Below are positions 5,475 to 6,418 of a DNA stretch of 6,418 nucleotides, in pieces; position 1 is the first letter of the stretch; every line of letters starts with the position of its first letter. The position numbers were made by a program, and so were the translations under genes. Source of the DNA: Desulfobacteria bacterium. GTDB lineage: Bacteria; Desulfobacterota; Desulfobacteria; Desulfobacterales; C00003060. The notes under the pieces are model-generated. The model saw nothing but the letters and a program-made list of their open reading frames with translations. It was not told the DNA's origin and did no database searches. The stretch lies in contig JAQYWL010000047.1 of the NCBI GenBank assembly GCA_030145035.1, forward strand, positions 1 to 6,418, given 5' to 3'.

Positions 5475-6047
5475 ATGGGAATCAGACTTGATTTGGCTAC
5501 CATCGTGACCGGGCTACTTATCTTCTTGGCTAGAGTCACGGACGTCAGTGTGGGCACAATGAGGACTATTTCCATAGTGCAAGGAAGAACCAAGACAGCA
5601 TTTTTCTTGGGATTAGTGGAGATTAGTGTATGGCTCGCGGCAATATCGACGGTGCTAAGTAAAATCGTCAGCCAGCCCGTTTTGGGGGCCTTCTATGCTT
5701 TTGGATTTGCAGCGGGCAATGTTGTGGGTATAGAACTGGAGAAGCGGATTGCCTTTGGACATCTGGTATTACGGGTCGTTTCCTCTCGACATGGTGAACA
5801 AATCGCAGCAAGGATGAGAGGAATCGGATATGCGGTTACGACCTTTCCGGGAGAGGGCATGGCTGGGCCGGTCACACTGTTGTACGTAGTTTGTCGAAGG
5901 AGGGATTTAAAATGCCTTATCCCCATAGTCAGAAGCATTGAACCTGATGCGTTCTATGTCACAGAACAAGCCGGCACCGTGAGCAAGATCCGTCGCCCTT
6001 TCATGCAACAACGCACAGGCTGGAGGGCAATTTTCAAGAAGAAATGA
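5475..6047 (+). CDS. UPF0316 family membrane protein (DUF5698 + DUF2179)
   Basis: From ATG 5475 this gives 190 residues; an in-frame ATG at 5442 would add eleven polar residues, and the later one is chosen because family members begin close to the first membrane helix. Neither start has a strong ribosome binding site. The N-terminal half is the DUF5698 membrane domain with three hydrophobic helices at about residues 7-25, 41-62 and 66-85, and the family motifs ARVTDVSVGTMRTI, VEISVWLAAIS and GNVVGIELE. The C-terminal half is a cytoplasmic DUF2179 domain (about residues 95-175) with FPGEGMAGPVTLLYVVCRRR and PDAFYVTEQ. The family is widespread, and I know of no established function for it. Length is normal and no damage is seen. 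It lies between unknown genes and a transposon scar, so context does not help. Confidence 0.88.
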   Translation: MGIRLDLATIVTGLLIFLARVTDVSVGTMRTISIVQGRTKTAFFLGLVEISVWLAAISTVLSKIVSQPVLGAFYAFGFAAGNVVGIELEKRIAFGHLVLRVVSSRHGEQIAARMRGIGYAVTTFPGEGMAGPVTLLYVVCRRRDLKCLIPIVRSIEPDAFYVTEQAGTVSKIRRPFMQQRTGWRAIFKKK

Positions 6048-6072
6048 CGGACTTGCCGTTTCCACTACTCTT

Positions 6073-6135
6073 TTCCTTAGCGAACTCTCTGAACGTTTGG
6101 CGACCCTGAACGGCAACGAATACCCGGCTAAGGAA
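6073..6135. repeat. Long-loop inverted repeat near the RAYT remnant
   Basis: TTCCTTAGC (6073-6081) and GCTAAGGAA (6127-6135) are perfect 9-bp reverse complements with 45 bases between them. The interior has two direct copies of CTGAACG (6089-6095 and 6106-6112). It may be a REP-like or end element tied to the nearby RAYT, but this is inference from position. Confidence 0.5.
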
Positions 6136-6153
6136 GGGCCTGTTTCTCAGGGG

Positions 6154-6200
6154 AAGAATGAAGAATGGAAGAATGGGGGAAGAATGGGGGAAGAATGGGG
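6154..6200. repeat. Five tandem AAGAATG(G)n units
   Basis: Five head-to-tail units begin AAGAATG, with G-runs of 1, 2, 5, 5 and 4 bases, spanning 6154-6200. Runs of this kind are prone to slippage. They lie about 55 bases before the RAYT remnant and may mark its transposon border. The rest of 6048-6254 holds the inverted repeat at 6073-6135 and a TTGACA at 6220-6225, with no gene I can support. Confidence 0.75.
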
Positions 6201-6254
6201 ACGCTGGTAAAAAATTAAGTTGACAAAGGAAAGCGTAAATGCGAAATAGATCCC

Positions 6255-6418
6255 ATGCTAGGACAAGCCCGCCTTGACGTACCCGGTGTCCTGCATCACA
6301 TCATGGTCCGTGGAATCGAGCGTCTAAAGATATTCATAAGGGCAATCTGCAACGAAAAGTGAAGGCAAGGAGTCTTTTCTGCTTTTGGGCAGTCAGTGAG
6401 TTGGGGATGTCGCTTAGA
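6255..6418 (+). pseudogene. REP-associated tyrosine transposase (RAYT, Y1 family), internally deleted, runs off the window
   Basis: From ATG 6255 the frame reads QARLDVPGVLHHIMVRGIER, the N-terminus of IS200-like RAYT transposases, and then breaks (stop TGA at 6360-6362). A second frame, from about 6356 to the window end, reads VKARSLFCFWAVSELGMSL, which fits the far C-terminal region of the same family. Everything between is missing, including the HUH metal-binding motif and the catalytic tyrosine. About 25-30 bases around 6331-6356 separate the two recognisable parts. The element is therefore dead. A TTGACA at 6220-6225 lies where the gene's promoter could be, but the -10 is poor. Confidence 0.8.

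Noticed and set aside
6154..6200. G-rich tandem repeats considered as a CRISPR array
   Set aside because: Units are only 7-11 bases, directly abutting, with no spacers.

Overview
The window looks like a piece of a bacterial chromosome of moderate GC. The gene content (a speD-speB-deoxyhypusine-synthase-like polyamine cluster, a short Mrp-type P-loop ATPase, a UPF0316 membrane protein and a REP-associated tyrosine transposase remnant) suggests a Desulfobacterota (old Deltaproteobacteria) or similar anaerobe. That assignment is inference from family distribution and style; no rRNA or other strong taxonomic marker is present. Every gene I can support lies on the + strand.

Positions 1-654 hold two tandem paralogous small proteins, the first cut by the window edge and the second with a clear signal peptide. 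Positions 655-817 are non-coding and carry G-run/C-run inverted repeats. Positions 818-3130 are a tight operon: speD (pyruvoyl S-adenosylmethionine decarboxylase), speB (agmatinase-type ureohydrolase) and a bacterial deoxyhypusine-synthase-family gene overlapping the end of speB. SpeD supplies decarboxylated AdoMet, SpeB supplies putrescine (or spermidine from aminopropylagmatine), and the DHS-like enzyme probably moves an aminobutyl group from spermidine to putrescine to give homospermidine. No aminopropyltransferase or arginine decarboxylase is in the window.

Positions 3131-3696 are decayed: they hold the C-terminal part of a CDP-alcohol phosphatidyltransferase-like gene with one frameshift, then a doubtful 57-codon ORF. 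An intact Mrp/NBP35-family ATPase gene follows (3697-4485). Immediately at its stop codon begins a ~150-bp fragment of a second, diverged DHS-like gene (about 77% nucleotide identity to the intact copy by hand count), so this part of the locus has been rearranged.

Positions 4635-5386 hold a coding region of unknown family that appears broken by a frameshift at a run of four Gs, then a small acidic protein gene. Positions 5475-6047 encode a UPF0316 (DUF5698/DUF2179) membrane protein. The last 370 bases are a mobile-element scar: a long inverted repeat, a short AAGAATG(G)n tandem repeat, and an internally deleted RAYT (REP-associated tyrosine transposase) that runs off the window end.

The main points for a second look are the polyamine cluster with its non-eukaryotic DHS active-site changes, the second DHS fragment, and the several broken genes between otherwise intact ones.
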